Made by a program: the position numbers and the translations under genes. Under the pieces are notes generated by a model. It was not told the DNA's origin and ran no database searches. It saw only the letters and a program-made list of their open reading frames with translations. 64,000 nt of DNA, from positions 1-64,000 of the forward strand of contig JACQZW010000051.1 in assembly GCA_016213675.1 (NCBI GenBank), in the 5' to 3' direction. Within the stretch, counting starts at the first letter, position 1. Each line of letters opens with the position of its first letter. Source of the DNA: Acidobacteriota bacterium. GTDB taxonomy: Bacteria > Acidobacteriota > Thermoanaerobaculia > Thermoanaerobaculales > Thermoanaerobaculaceae. This document shows positions 49,918 through 58,904 of the stretch, piece by piece.

Positions 49918-50782
49918 CGGCCGCTCGCGCGCGCCGGGCCTTCGACCGGCTCGAGGCGATCCTCGGCCGACTTGCCGAGCGGCGGCCTCGCGCTGCCTTC
50001 GCCGCGGCCGGCCTGGCCGGCGCGGCCCGCAACCTCCTTTCCCGGAGGTGGCCGACGACCGGCGAGGTGCGCACGCTCTTTCCGCACCTCGGCCGGGTCG
50101 CGGCGGCACTCGTGGCCGCCCGCATCGGAGCCCTCGAGGCCAAGAACCGCGTCCAGGTCCGCTGCGTCGCCAGGGCCGGGCTGGCCCCGCTCCGGCCGCT
50201 CGTCTCGGTTGCCGAACCGCTCCTCGCCCTTCGGGGTCCGGGCATCCTCGCGACGTTCCATGTCGGCGCGACGCACACCCTCGGCCCGGCACTGGAGCGA
50301 CTGTCCGCACCGGTCCTCGCGCTGCGGCTCGGCTCGCTGGCTGCGGTCCGACCCCCGTGGAGTCGATCACCACCGAGGGCGCCGACCAGCAGCGCGCTGC
50401 GGTGTTCTACCGCGCCAAGCAGCAGCTCGACGGCGGCCGCTTCGTGGCCATGGCGGTCGACGTCGTGCGCGGCGCCTGGATCGAGGCCACCTGTCTCGGG
50501 CGACCGCTCCGGTTGGCCCGCGGGGCGTTCGCGCTGTCGGCGCTGACCGGCGCGCCCATCGTGCCGCTGGTCTCGCGCTGGAGCCGGCGCGGACCCCACG
50601 TCGTCGCCGGCGAGCCGTTGCGGCCGATGCACCGCGCCGGTCACGCGACCGACTCCAGGGCCTCCGAGCAAGCGCTCGCCCGCGCCACCGCCGCCTGGCT
50701 GGAGCGGTACCTGCTCGGTGCGCCGGCGGAGCTGAGCCTCGGCCTGCTGCTCGGGCTCCTGTGCCCGCCCGATCCGGGCTAG
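49914..50782 (+). pseudogene. LpxL/HtrB-like lysophospholipid acyltransferase, interrupted by a -1 frameshift
   Basis: The GTG at 49914 overlaps the ACP stop (GTGA). The first frame encodes a membrane-associated acyltransferase N-terminus with ILATFHVGATHTLGPALERL (active-site region, diverged from the usual HxxxxD/E) up to about 50350. The homologous continuation ESITTEGADQQRAAVFYRAK...FVAMAVDVVRG...GAPIVPLVSRW is in the frame one base back and runs to 50782. One extra C in the run at 50352-50356 would join the two into a protein of about 290 aa. It may be a real mutation, a sequencing or assembly error in a C run, or a frameshift site. If intact, it would transfer an acyl group to a glycolipid or lysolipid. 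Confidence 0.72.
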
Positions 50783-52311
50783 GAGCGGCCGGCCAACTGA
50801 CCGCGCAGGACGTCGTGACGGATCTTGCCGTTGGCGGTCAGCGGAATCGACCGCGGCTCCAGCGTGACGACCCGTTCCGGCGCGAACCCCAGAGCATGCT
50901 CGACCGCGCTGGAGACCATCGCTGCGAGTCGCTCCCGACCGGGGACGCCCGCCTCGGCCTCGACGACCACGACGATCTCCTCGGTCAGGCCGCCGGCGCC
51001 CGCCGGCAGGCCGACCGCCGCGGCGATGCGGACCCCCGGGACCGTCTGGGCGATCTCCTCCAGCTCCCGCGGCGCGAGGGGGATCCCTCCCCTCTTGAGC
51101 ATCGCCCTCTTGCGGCCGAGCACGAAGAGCTGCCCATTGTCGTCCAGGGCGCCGACGTCGCCGGTGCGCAGCCACCCGCCGTCCAGCACGCCCCGCGTCG
51201 CCTCCTCGTCCTCGAAGTAGCCGGCGAAAACCGCCGGGCTCTTGACCAGGATCTCGCCGGCTCCGGCGGGTGCGTCGAGGCGCACCTCGACGCCGTCCAG
51301 GGGCCGGCCACACGACACGTTCCCGCGCGCGTCGACCCGCATCGCCTCGCCCGGCCGGACGCAGCTCACCCCGAGTGTCGCTTCGGCCAGGCCGTAGCCC
51401 GCGCGGAGCACGTCGTGCAGCGAGAATCGCGCCTCGAAGGCCGCGACCGTGCTCGCCCGCACCGGCTCGCCGCCGTTGGTCGCGAAGCGGAGCGAGGAGA
51501 GGTCGAGGCCGCACGGATCAACGAGCCGCGTGGCCAGCCGGTAGGCGAAGTCGGGTGCGCCGGTGATCGTCCCGCGCACCTCCGCGATCGTCGACAGCCA
51601 CTGCGGGATGGTCCGGATCGCCGGCGGGACGACGTGACAGGGGACGCCAAGGTAGACCGGCCCGAGGACGAAGCGGAGCAGGCCGAGGTCGTGCCACGGC
51701 GGCACCCAGCCGACGAGCACGTCACTCGGTCCGGGATCGAGGAGCTCGCGCGAGGCGCGCAGGGACGCGATGACGTTGCGCTGCCGGACCACCGCGGCGC
51801 GCGGCTCACCCGAGGTGCCCGAGGTCGGCTGCAGGAACGCGACCGCCTCCGTATCGTCCGGGACCGGAGGGACGTGCCCTCCTCCGACACCCAGATCGTC
51901 GATGCCCACCGCGTCCAGCCCGGCCTCCTGCGCCGCCTGCGCGAGCGGGTCGCCGTGGTGACCGCCGGTTACGAGCAGACGCGGGCGGATCCTCCCGGCG
52001 CGGCGGACCAGCGTCGGTGCGGGGATCGACGGGTCGAACGCACAAGGAATCGCACCGATCCGCTGCAACGCGAAGAAGGCACGCACGAAGTCGAGCCCCG
52101 ACGGCAGCGCGAGGGCGACCCGGTCGCCCGCCACAACTCCGGCTGCGGCGAAGGCGGCGCCGAGGCGCTGCGCGTCGTCGCGCAGCTCGCCGTACGTGAG
52201 TCGGCAGGTGCCCTCGACGAAAGCGATCGAGCCGGCCGACGAGCCCGCCCGGTGCCGGAGCACCGCCGCCAGCGTGGGACCGTCCGAGCGGATCGCGGGT
52301 GCAGCCGTCAT
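50779..52311 (-). CDS. Acyl-AMP ligase (AMP-dependent synthetase family)
   Basis: The ANL-family enzyme has the AMP-binding P-loop PTSGTSGEPRAAVV, the A5-type motif GYGLAEATLG, A7 TGDVG, and the A10 lysine in LTANGKIRHDVL. It activates a carboxylate with ATP and passes it to CoA or, as the neighbourhood suggests, to the ACP encoded across from it. ATG 52311 gives a normal N-terminus (510 aa); GTG 52356 and ATG 52335 are in frame and possible, and none has a good ribosome-binding site. Its stop overlaps the acyltransferase stop inside CTAG. Confidence 0.85.
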   Translation of the reverse strand: MTAAPAIRSDGPTLAAVLRHRAGSSAGSIAFVEGTCRLTYGELRDDAQRLGAAFAAAGVVAGDRVALALPSGLDFVRAFFALQRIGAIPCAFDPSIPAPTLVRRAGRIRPRLLVTGGHHGDPLAQAAQEAGLDAVGIDDLGVGGGHVPPVPDDTEAVAFLQPTSGTSGEPRAAVVRQRNVIASLRASRELLDPGPSDVLVGWVPPWHDLGLLRFVLGPVYLGVPCHVVPPAIRTIPQWLSTIAEVRGTITGAPDFAYRLATRLVDPCGLDLSSLRFATNGGEPVRASTVAAFEARFSLHDVLRAGYGLAEATLGVSCVRPGEAMRVDARGNVSCGRPLDGVEVRLDAPAGAGEILVKSPAVFAGYFEDEEATRGVLDGGWLRTGDVGALDDNGQLFVLGRKRAMLKRGGIPLAPRELEEIAQTVPGVRIAAAVGLPAGAGGLTEEIVVVVEAEAGVPGRERLAAMVSSAVEHALGFAPERVVTLEPRSIPLTANGKIRHDVLRGQLAGRS

Positions 52312-52364
52312 CGACGAGGGCGGGCTCCCGAACATGCGCTGCCGGACGTTCGCCACGACGAACG

Positions 52365-52394
52365 ACGGCCGGCCGGGTCGCCCCGGCCGGCCGT
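52365..52394 (-). terminator. Strong hairpin downstream of the TonB-dependent receptor gene
   Basis: ACGGCCGGCCGGG (52365-52377) and its exact complement (52382-52394) form a 13-bp perfect stem with a 4-base loop, 30 bases after the receptor stop. The following minus-strand sequence is only mildly T-rich. It separates the receptor from the acyl-AMP ligase. Confidence 0.65.
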
Positions 52395-52423
52395 GCGTGT
52401 CGTCGAGAATCGGCTCAACTGCC

Positions 52424-54760
52424 CTACAGCCGCGCGATGAACTCGAGGCCGATCGTGCGCGGCTCGTTGGTCATGCCGGTGAGGTTGTCGAAGTCGATGC
52501 CGCCCTCGACGTTGACCTCGTCGGTGATGTTCCTGCCGAACAGTGCGACCTCGTACTTGCCGCCGGCGAAGCCGTAGCCGAGGCGCAGCCCGATCTCCAG
52601 CGCGTCGCCGCGGAACTCCTCCGACTCGTAGAGGAAGAAGTTCTTCTCGCTGTGATACGACCAGTCGAGGCTACCGAAGAAGCCCTTGGACAACGGGTCC
52701 ATCTGGAAGTTTATGATCTGGTTGAAGATCCACTCGGGCGCGTGGGGCAGGCTGTTGCCGTCGACGTACACCGTGTTGCCCGGACCGGCCGGGTCGAGCA
52801 CGGTGCAGCCGCCGCCGCACGGCGCGACGGTCAGGTTCTTGTCTTTGATCTTCGTCGGGTTGTAGCTGAAGCCGAAGGTGGTCCAGAAGTTGGCGCTCGC
52901 GACGTACTCGATGTCCGCCTCGAAGCCGTACCCCTGGGTCTTGTCGACGTTGAGGAGCGTCGACGTGTTGTACGCGCCGCCGACGGCCGTGACCTGCTGC
53001 CCGTCGACCTCGAAGACATAGGCGGCGAGGTTCAGCTTGAGCTTCTGATCCGCGAGGATCGACTTGACGCCGACCTCGGCCGAGGTGATCTCCTCGGTGT
53101 CGGCCACCGAGACGCAGTTGCTCGCCGGGTCAGCGCCGCCGGCGAAGTCCGCGCAGAACAGGATGCGACCCTGGATGCTCGGGGCGCGTGAGCCGGTCGC
53201 GAGGCGGCCGTAGACGTTCAGGTCGCGGCTCGCCTTGTAGGTGGCCGACAGGTCCCAGTTGATGAAGTCGTCGTCGGTGTGCGCGGTGATCGGCGCGACC
53301 GTCGGGGTCTGGAAGGTGGGGTCCGGCCGCTCCGCCGCGAAGTCCTTCTCGTCCTGCGTGTAGCGCAGTCCGGCCTTGAGCAGCCACTTCTCCGCGATCA
53401 GGTAGTCGACCGAGGTGAAGAGTGCGTACGACTCGGCGTCCTGGCTCTGGAACGCGTGCCCGTCCTGCGGGTTGCCCGGCGACAGGCTGTCGTAGCTGAA
53501 GGTGTCCGCCGTCATCTCCTCGTTGAAGTAGAACGCGCCGACGAGCCAGTTGAAGGGTCCGCCGCCGTTGCTGGCGATGCGGAACTCCTGGGTCACCTGG
53601 TCGAGGCTCGGGATGCCGTCCGCCGACTCGGAGACGAAGGGAATGAAGCCGGGGCCGTACGGCGGCGCGTAGACGGCGCCGAAGCCGCCGTCGATGTCGC
53701 CGCGGCTGTACATGTCGTCGATCGACTCGTACCCCGTGACCGACGTGAGCGTGGCGCCGCCGAAGTCGTACTCGAAGCGGAGGACCGCGCCCATCGACGA
53801 GATCTCCTGCTTGTTGAGGCCGTCCTGGTAGACGACGTCCTGCTCGAAGTCGTCGACCAGCCGGTTGCTGCCGTGCTCGAGGATGTTCGCGCGGAAGATC
53901 CGCGCGGTGCCGTCGATGTCCCAGCCGTGAACGTTGAGCAGGCCGTTGAACTTCTCGTTGGGCTCCCAGAGGAGCTGCAGGCGGTAGGCCTTCGTCTCAT
54001 GGCCGCCCAGCGCGCTGTCGTCTCCGGTGTGCCGGTTCTCGACCCAATCGCTTCGCGACTGGTACAACCCCGAGAAGCGGGCCGACAGCGTGTCGGTCAG
54101 CGCCCCGCCGATACCGCCGCTGATGTCGATGGTGTCGAACGTGCCGTACGACACCCGCCAATCGGACTGGAAGTCCTGCTTCGGCTTCTTAGTCTCGAAC
54201 TTGACCACGCCGGCCGGCGTGTTGCGCCCGAACAGGCTGCCCTGCGGTCCGCGCAGCACCTCGACCCGATCGATGTCGAAGAGCGGCATGCCCTTGACCA
54301 CGGGGTTCTCGAGCACCACCTCGTCGACGAGCATCGAGACCGGCTGCGACGCGTTGAGGTCGAAGTCGGTGTTGCCGAGGCCGCGGATGTAGAAGCGCGG
54401 GAAGGCGCGGCCGAACGACGATTCGAGGATCAGGCTCGGCACGCGCGCCGACAAGAAGCGCACGTCGGGTCCGCCCGCCATGATCGCCCTGAAGTCCTCG
54501 CCGCTCACCGCGGTGAGCGAGATCGGCACCTCCTGGGCGTTCTCCGTGCGCTTCTGCGCGGTGACGACGATCTCGCCCACGAAGTCGGTCCGGGCCGCTT
54601 CATCAGTCTGCGGCTCCTGCGGCTCGGCCTTCGGTTCCTGCTGTCCGGCCGGCTGCTCCTGCTGCCCGGCGTCCTGGGCGAGCGCGAGCCCGCCGACGCC
54701 GGCCATGATGAGCGCGAGAGCGATGACGCCGGACAGCCGCACGACACGGATCTTTCCCAT
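52424..54760 (-). CDS. TonB-dependent outer membrane receptor
   Basis: The 778-aa protein has a signal peptide (residues 9-29), a Gln/Glu/Pro-rich linker (QEQPAGQQEPKAEPQEPQ, about 33-52), a TonB-box-like EIVVTAQKR, and a plug domain with VEVLRGPQGSLFGRNTPAG. A long beta-barrel of alternating strands ends in an aromatic-poor EFIARL. It takes up large ligands across the outer membrane using TonB energy. It looks like the Sphingomonas/CirA-like group; the ligand cannot be predicted. AGGAGGAGG precedes the ATG. Confidence 0.93.
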   Translation of the reverse strand: MGKIRVVRLSGVIALALIMAGVGGLALAQDAGQQEQPAGQQEPKAEPQEPQTDEAARTDFVGEIVVTAQKRTENAQEVPISLTAVSGEDFRAIMAGGPDVRFLSARVPSLILESSFGRAFPRFYIRGLGNTDFDLNASQPVSMLVDEVVLENPVVKGMPLFDIDRVEVLRGPQGSLFGRNTPAGVVKFETKKPKQDFQSDWRVSYGTFDTIDISGGIGGALTDTLSARFSGLYQSRSDWVENRHTGDDSALGGHETKAYRLQLLWEPNEKFNGLLNVHGWDIDGTARIFRANILEHGSNRLVDDFEQDVVYQDGLNKQEISSMGAVLRFEYDFGGATLTSVTGYESIDDMYSRGDIDGGFGAVYAPPYGPGFIPFVSESADGIPSLDQVTQEFRIASNGGGPFNWLVGAFYFNEEMTADTFSYDSLSPGNPQDGHAFQSQDAESYALFTSVDYLIAEKWLLKAGLRYTQDEKDFAAERPDPTFQTPTVAPITAHTDDDFINWDLSATYKASRDLNVYGRLATGSRAPSIQGRILFCADFAGGADPASNCVSVADTEEITSAEVGVKSILADQKLKLNLAAYVFEVDGQQVTAVGGAYNTSTLLNVDKTQGYGFEADIEYVASANFWTTFGFSYNPTKIKDKNLTVAPCGGGCTVLDPAGPGNTVYVDGNSLPHAPEWIFNQIINFQMDPLSKGFFGSLDWSYHSEKNFFLYESEEFRGDALEIGLRLGYGFAGGKYEVALFGRNITDEVNVEGGIDFDNLTGMTNEPRTIGLEFIARL

Positions 54761-54821
54761 AGGTCCTCCTCCTCGTTGGATGCCCCTACCGCAGCCGACA
54801 GCTCCAGGTTTGCACCAGGGA

Positions 54822-54827
54822 ATGGTA
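54822..54827 (-). promoter_or_regulatory. -10 hexamer TACCAT for the TonB-dependent receptor
   Basis: TACCAT on the minus strand lies 61 bases before the ATG, giving a leader of about 55 nt with a strong ribosome-binding site. Confidence 0.4.
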
Positions 54828-55009
54828 ACCGAAACGTCCGCGGTTTGTACCCCCGGTTCACGAGACTCGTCAAGCCGAGACGGCCCCCCGGGCAGGTTTC
54901 GACGCCGGCGCCCGCCGAACCCCCTGAAACTCCAGGGGCGGCGGGGCCGAGCCGACTGCGGGCCGAGCTTCCACCGTGGTAACCACAGGGTTATGCTGCC
55001 GCCACGACG

Positions 55010-56506
55010 ATGGCTAGCCACGAGGACCTCGCCAGCCGCGCCGCTTCCTCGGTGGCCTGGAGACTCGCCGCCAGCCTCACTGCGACCGCCGTCCTGGTGA
55101 TCAGATCGGTGGTGCTGGCCCGCTGGTTGCCTGTCGAGGTCTTCGGGGTTTACGCGCTGGCCGCGGCGGTGGTCGGTGTGACCGGCGTGGTGGCGAGCTT
55201 CGGGCTCGGCAACGCGCTCCTGCATCGCTGCGCCGAGACTGCCGACGAGAGGGCCGCGGCCGCCACCCACTTCACGCTCACCTCCCTGTTCACGCTCGCC
55301 TGGGCCGCCGCGCTGGCGGTGACGTCGTTCCTCTCGCCCGCCGGGCCGATGCGGACGGCGCTGGCCGTCCTCACCGGCACAGCCGCCTGCACGCACCTAA
55401 CCGCGACGGCGCACTCGCTGCTGCTGCGTCGCGTGCGGCACGGCCGACTGGCCCTACTGAGCGTCGCCGACGCCGCGCTCACGACGGCCGTCGCCATCGC
55501 GCTCGCCAGGCGCGGAGAGACCTTGTGGGCACTGCTCGCCACCGACATCGTGAGGACCGCGGCGGCCGTCACGATCCTCTGCCTGTGGCGGCCGTTCTGG
55601 CGGCCGAGGCTGCGTCTCGTGGCGGCCGAGATTCGCTACTTCCTGCGCTTCGGTGCTCGCGGGATGGCGGCCGACCTGCTCCAGGCTGCCCTCGACCGCC
55701 TCGATAACCTGTGGACCGGCACGCTCCTCGGCAAACCGGCGCTCGGCCTGTACTCCCGCGCGTTCGTCTTCGCCTCCTACCCGCGCATGATCGTCGCGTC
55801 ACCCACCCAGGCGATCGCCGCGGGCGCGTACGCCGAGCTGAGCTCGGACCGCGCGGCGCTCTCGCAGGCGTTCTTTCGCAGCAACGCAGCGCTCCTCCGC
55901 GCCGGGTTCCTGCTCACCGGGTTGCTCGCGGTGGCCGCCCCCGAGCTGGTCGTGCTCCTCATCGGCGCGAAGTGGCTCCCGATGCTCCCCGCGTTCCGCC
56001 TCCTGCTCGTCTTCGCCCTCCTCGATCCAATCAAGCAGACCGTCTCCCAGCTCTTCGTCGCCGTCGGCCGTCCCGGTGTCGTCGTGCAGGCCAGGCTCGT
56101 CCAGCTCGGCGTGCTCGTCGCGGGCCTGTTCTCGCTCGGGCCACGGCTGGGCATCGCCGGCGTGTCCCTCGCCGTCACGGCAATGCAGGCGGTTGGGCTC
56201 GCCATCCTCCTGACGCTGGCCCGTCGCCACGTCGACGTCTCTCTGACCCGGCTGTTCGCCGTGCCCGTCCTCGCCTTCGCAGCGGCGCTCCTTGCCGGCC
56301 TGGGGACCGCGGCGCTCATGGCCGGGACGCCGGTCCTCCAAGCCGCCGCCAAGACCGGCGGCTTCCTGCTCGCCTACTGCCTCGTCCTCCTCGCCGTCGA
56401 AGGCAGGCAGGCCCGGGAGCTCGCCGCGCACCTCCTCGCCCACCGCGCCGAACGTGTCGTGGTGCCTTCCGAGGGAGTCGCGAACCCCGACCGAACGGGG
56501 CGCTGA
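55010..56506 (+). CDS. Lipopolysaccharide/polysaccharide flippase (Wzx-like, MOP superfamily)
   Basis: The 498-aa membrane protein has about 14 hydrophobic segments and typical oligosaccharide flippase features (RSVVLARWLPVEVFGVYALAAAVVG in pieces; RFGARGMAADLLQAALDRLDN; LGLYSRAF). It should move undecaprenyl-linked glycan units across the inner membrane. It is the first gene of the polysaccharide locus; the next gene starts 6 bases after its stop. TATGCT lies 12 bases before the ATG. Confidence 0.88.
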   Translation: MASHEDLASRAASSVAWRLAASLTATAVLVIRSVVLARWLPVEVFGVYALAAAVVGVTGVVASFGLGNALLHRCAETADERAAAATHFTLTSLFTLAWAAALAVTSFLSPAGPMRTALAVLTGTAACTHLTATAHSLLLRRVRHGRLALLSVADAALTTAVAIALARRGETLWALLATDIVRTAAAVTILCLWRPFWRPRLRLVAAEIRYFLRFGARGMAADLLQAALDRLDNLWTGTLLGKPALGLYSRAFVFASYPRMIVASPTQAIAAGAYAELSSDRAALSQAFFRSNAALLRAGFLLTGLLAVAAPELVVLLIGAKWLPMLPAFRLLLVFALLDPIKQTVSQLFVAVGRPGVVVQARLVQLGVLVAGLFSLGPRLGIAGVSLAVTAMQAVGLAILLTLARRHVDVSLTRLFAVPVLAFAAALLAGLGTAALMAGTPVLQAAAKTGGFLLAYCLVLLAVEGRQARELAAHLLAHRAERVVVPSEGVANPDRTGR

Positions 56507-56512
56507 GAGAGG

Positions 56513-57664
56513 ATGGGCCCCGTGCGGGTGGCGATGCTCCTCTCCAACGCCTTTCGGCCCGACCCGAGGGTCCTCAAGGAGGCGCGCACGCTGGCGCGCG
56601 CCGGGTACTGGGTCGACGTGGTCGCCTGGGATCGCGAGGGTGCGTTCCCACCCGAGGAGTCAGTCGAGGGGTTCACGGTGCGGCGCATCGCCGCGGTGCG
56701 CTCGCGCTACGGGGCCGGTTGGGTGCAGATCGTGCGGCTTCCCCGGTTCTGGCTCGAGGCCTGCCGGCGCCTTGCGGCCCTGCGGCCCGACGTCGTCCAC
56801 TGCCACGACTTCGACACCCTGATTCCCGGCCTGCTGTGGCGCCGCAAACACGGCGTGCCGGTGGTCTATGACGCCCACGACGACTACGCCGCGATGCAGG
56901 CGCCCCGACTCCGCGGGTGGTCCGGGGCCGCGCTGCGCCGGATCATCGACGCCGCCGAGCGGCGACTGGCGGCTCGCGCCGACGCCGTGATCACGGTCGA
57001 CGAGCATCTGGCGCGGCGCTACCCGGTCGCGAGGACCACGGTGCTCGGCCACTACCCGCCGGCCGCCTTCGGCGCGACGGCCAGGCCCGACCCGGCCGCG
57101 GAACCGTCGCTGGTCTACAGCGGTCGGCTATCGACCGACCGCGGCTTGCTGGTGATCGCCGCGGCGCTGCACGCGCTCGCGGCCGAGGGGCAGCGGCCGC
57201 GCCTCCGCCTGCTGGGGACGTGGACGAGCCCCGGCGAGAGGAGTGCGTTCGAGTCGGCGATGGAGGGCCTCGAGGGACAGCTCGACTTCCGCGGCTGGGT
57301 CCCCTTCTCCGAGGTGGCAGCCCACTTGGCCGGCGCTCACGTGGCGCTGTCGACGCTGCTGCCCGTGCCGCGCTACGTGGCAGCCCTGCCGGTCAAGCTG
57401 TTCGAGTACATGGCGTGCGGCCTGCCAGTGGTGGCGAGCGATTTCCCGTCTGTCCGGCGGGTGGTCGAGGCTGCCGGGTGCGGAATCCTCGTCGATCCCA
57501 CCGATGCCGGCGCCCTGGCCGCCGCGATCCGCGTACTCCTCACCGACCGCGCGCTCGCTCGCCGCCTGGGCGAGCAGGGAGCCGCGGCCTTCCGCGCGTG
57601 CTACAACTGGGAGGCGATCGAGCCTGACCTTCTGGGAGTCTACGCGAGGGTGCGCTCCTCTTGA
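56513..57664 (+). CDS. Glycosyltransferase family 4 protein
   Basis: The 383-aa GT-B enzyme has an N-terminal acceptor domain (RPDPRVLKEARTLARAGYWVDVVAWDR in pieces; HCHDFDTLIPG) and a C-terminal donor domain with LVYSGRLSTDRGL and the E-x7-E-like motif around KLFEYMACGLPVVASD. It adds a sugar to the growing lipid-linked glycan on the cytoplasmic side. Donor and acceptor are unknown. It starts 6 bases after the flippase gene. Confidence 0.87.
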   Translation: MGPVRVAMLLSNAFRPDPRVLKEARTLARAGYWVDVVAWDREGAFPPEESVEGFTVRRIAAVRSRYGAGWVQIVRLPRFWLEACRRLAALRPDVVHCHDFDTLIPGLLWRRKHGVPVVYDAHDDYAAMQAPRLRGWSGAALRRIIDAAERRLAARADAVITVDEHLARRYPVARTTVLGHYPPAAFGATARPDPAAEPSLVYSGRLSTDRGLLVIAAALHALAAEGQRPRLRLLGTWTSPGERSAFESAMEGLEGQLDFRGWVPFSEVAAHLAGAHVALSTLLPVPRYVAALPVKLFEYMACGLPVVASDFPSVRRVVEAAGCGILVDPTDAGALAAAIRVLLTDRALARRLGEQGAAAFRACYNWEAIEPDLLGVYARVRSS

Positions 57665-57680
57665 CGGGGACCAAGGCAGG

Positions 57681-58904
57681 ATGCGAATACTCTACCTGAG
57701 CCAGTACTTTCCGCCCGAGGTCGGGGCCACGCAGGGACGCGCCTGGGAGATGGCCCGCGGCCTCGCCGCCGCCGGTCACGAGGTGACCGTGATCTGCGAG
57801 ATCCCCAACCACCCCCAGGGTGTGGTCCCACCGGCCTATCGCGGCAGGCTGTGGTCGCGCTCGACCGAGGATGGCATCGAGGTGGTCCGGGTCTGGACCG
57901 CCACATCGCCGCGTAAGACCTTCTCGCGCCGGATGGCGTTCTACACCAGCTTCATGGTCCATGCCGCGCTCGCCGGGCTGCTCGTCCGCGGCCGCTTCGA
58001 CGTGGTCTTCGCCACCTCGCCGCCGCTGTTCGTCGGCGGTGCCGCCCTGGCGCTCTCCCACCTACGCCGGCTGCCGATGGTGTTCGAGGTCCGCGACCTG
58101 TGGCCGGAGTCGGCGGTGGAGCTCGGCGAGCTGACGAACCCGGCCGCGATCCGCTGGGCGACCCGCCTCGAGGAGGCGTGCTACCGGCGTGCCCTCCGGA
58201 TCGTGGTGGTCACCCGAGGGATCCGCGAGCGCCTCGAGGCTCGCGGCATCCCGCCGGAGAAGCTCAGCCTGATTCCCAACGGCGCCAACGTCGAACTGTT
58301 CCGCTTCCGGCCCGGTGGCCGCGAGGAGCTCCGTGGCCGGCTCGGTGTCGACGGTTGTTTCGTGGCGATTTACGCCGGCATCCACGGGGTGGCCCAGGGC
58401 CTCGAAACCGTGCTCGAGGCCGCCGAGCACCTGCGCGCGCGCCCGGACATCCGCGTTCTCTTCGTCGGCGACGGCCCCGAGAAGGTCGCCCTCCAGGCCG
58501 GAGCGGTCGCTCGCTCGCTGAGCAACCTGACGTTTCTGCCCGCGCAACCCCGCGAGGCGATCCCCGACATCCTCTCCGCCGCCGATGCGGCCCTCGTTGT
58601 GCTTCGGGACGCCGAGCTCTTTCGAGGCGCCCTGCCATCGAAGCTGTTCGACGCCTGGGCCTGCGAGCGGCCCGTCGTGCTCGCGGTCGACGGCGAGGCC
58701 CGGGAGCTCCTCGACGAAGCGGAGGGGGGCGTGTTCGTGCCGCCCGAGGACCCCGGTCGCCTGGCGTCCGCGATCGAGCGCCTCGCCGGCGATCCCGCCG
58801 GCTGCGCCGCGATGGGCCGGCGCGGCCGCGAGCTCACCGTGGCGCGCTTCTCGCGGGCGGCCCAGGCGCGGTCGCTCGAGGAGGTCCTGCGGGAATGCCG
58901 GTGA
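57681..58904 (+). CDS. Glycosyltransferase family 4 protein, WbuB-like
   Basis: The 407-aa GT-B enzyme starts MRILYLSQYFPPEVGATQ, the signature of WbuB-type GT4 enzymes. It continues with FEVRDLWPESAVELGEL and the donor site IPNGANVELFRF and ALPSKLFDAWACERPVVLAVDGE in pieces. WbuB-like transferases often add N-acetylated fucosamine-type sugars to undecaprenyl-linked GlcNAc, which would fit the neighbouring epimerase genes. It starts 16 bases after the preceding gene and overlaps the wecB start by 10 bases. Confidence 0.88.
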   Translation: MRILYLSQYFPPEVGATQGRAWEMARGLAAAGHEVTVICEIPNHPQGVVPPAYRGRLWSRSTEDGIEVVRVWTATSPRKTFSRRMAFYTSFMVHAALAGLLVRGRFDVVFATSPPLFVGGAALALSHLRRLPMVFEVRDLWPESAVELGELTNPAAIRWATRLEEACYRRALRIVVVTRGIRERLEARGIPPEKLSLIPNGANVELFRFRPGGREELRGRLGVDGCFVAIYAGIHGVAQGLETVLEAAEHLRARPDIRVLFVGDGPEKVALQAGAVARSLSNLTFLPAQPREAIPDILSAADAALVVLRDAELFRGALPSKLFDAWACERPVVLAVDGEARELLDEAEGGVFVPPEDPGRLASAIERLAGDPAGCAAMGRRGRELTVARFSRAAQARSLEEVLRECR

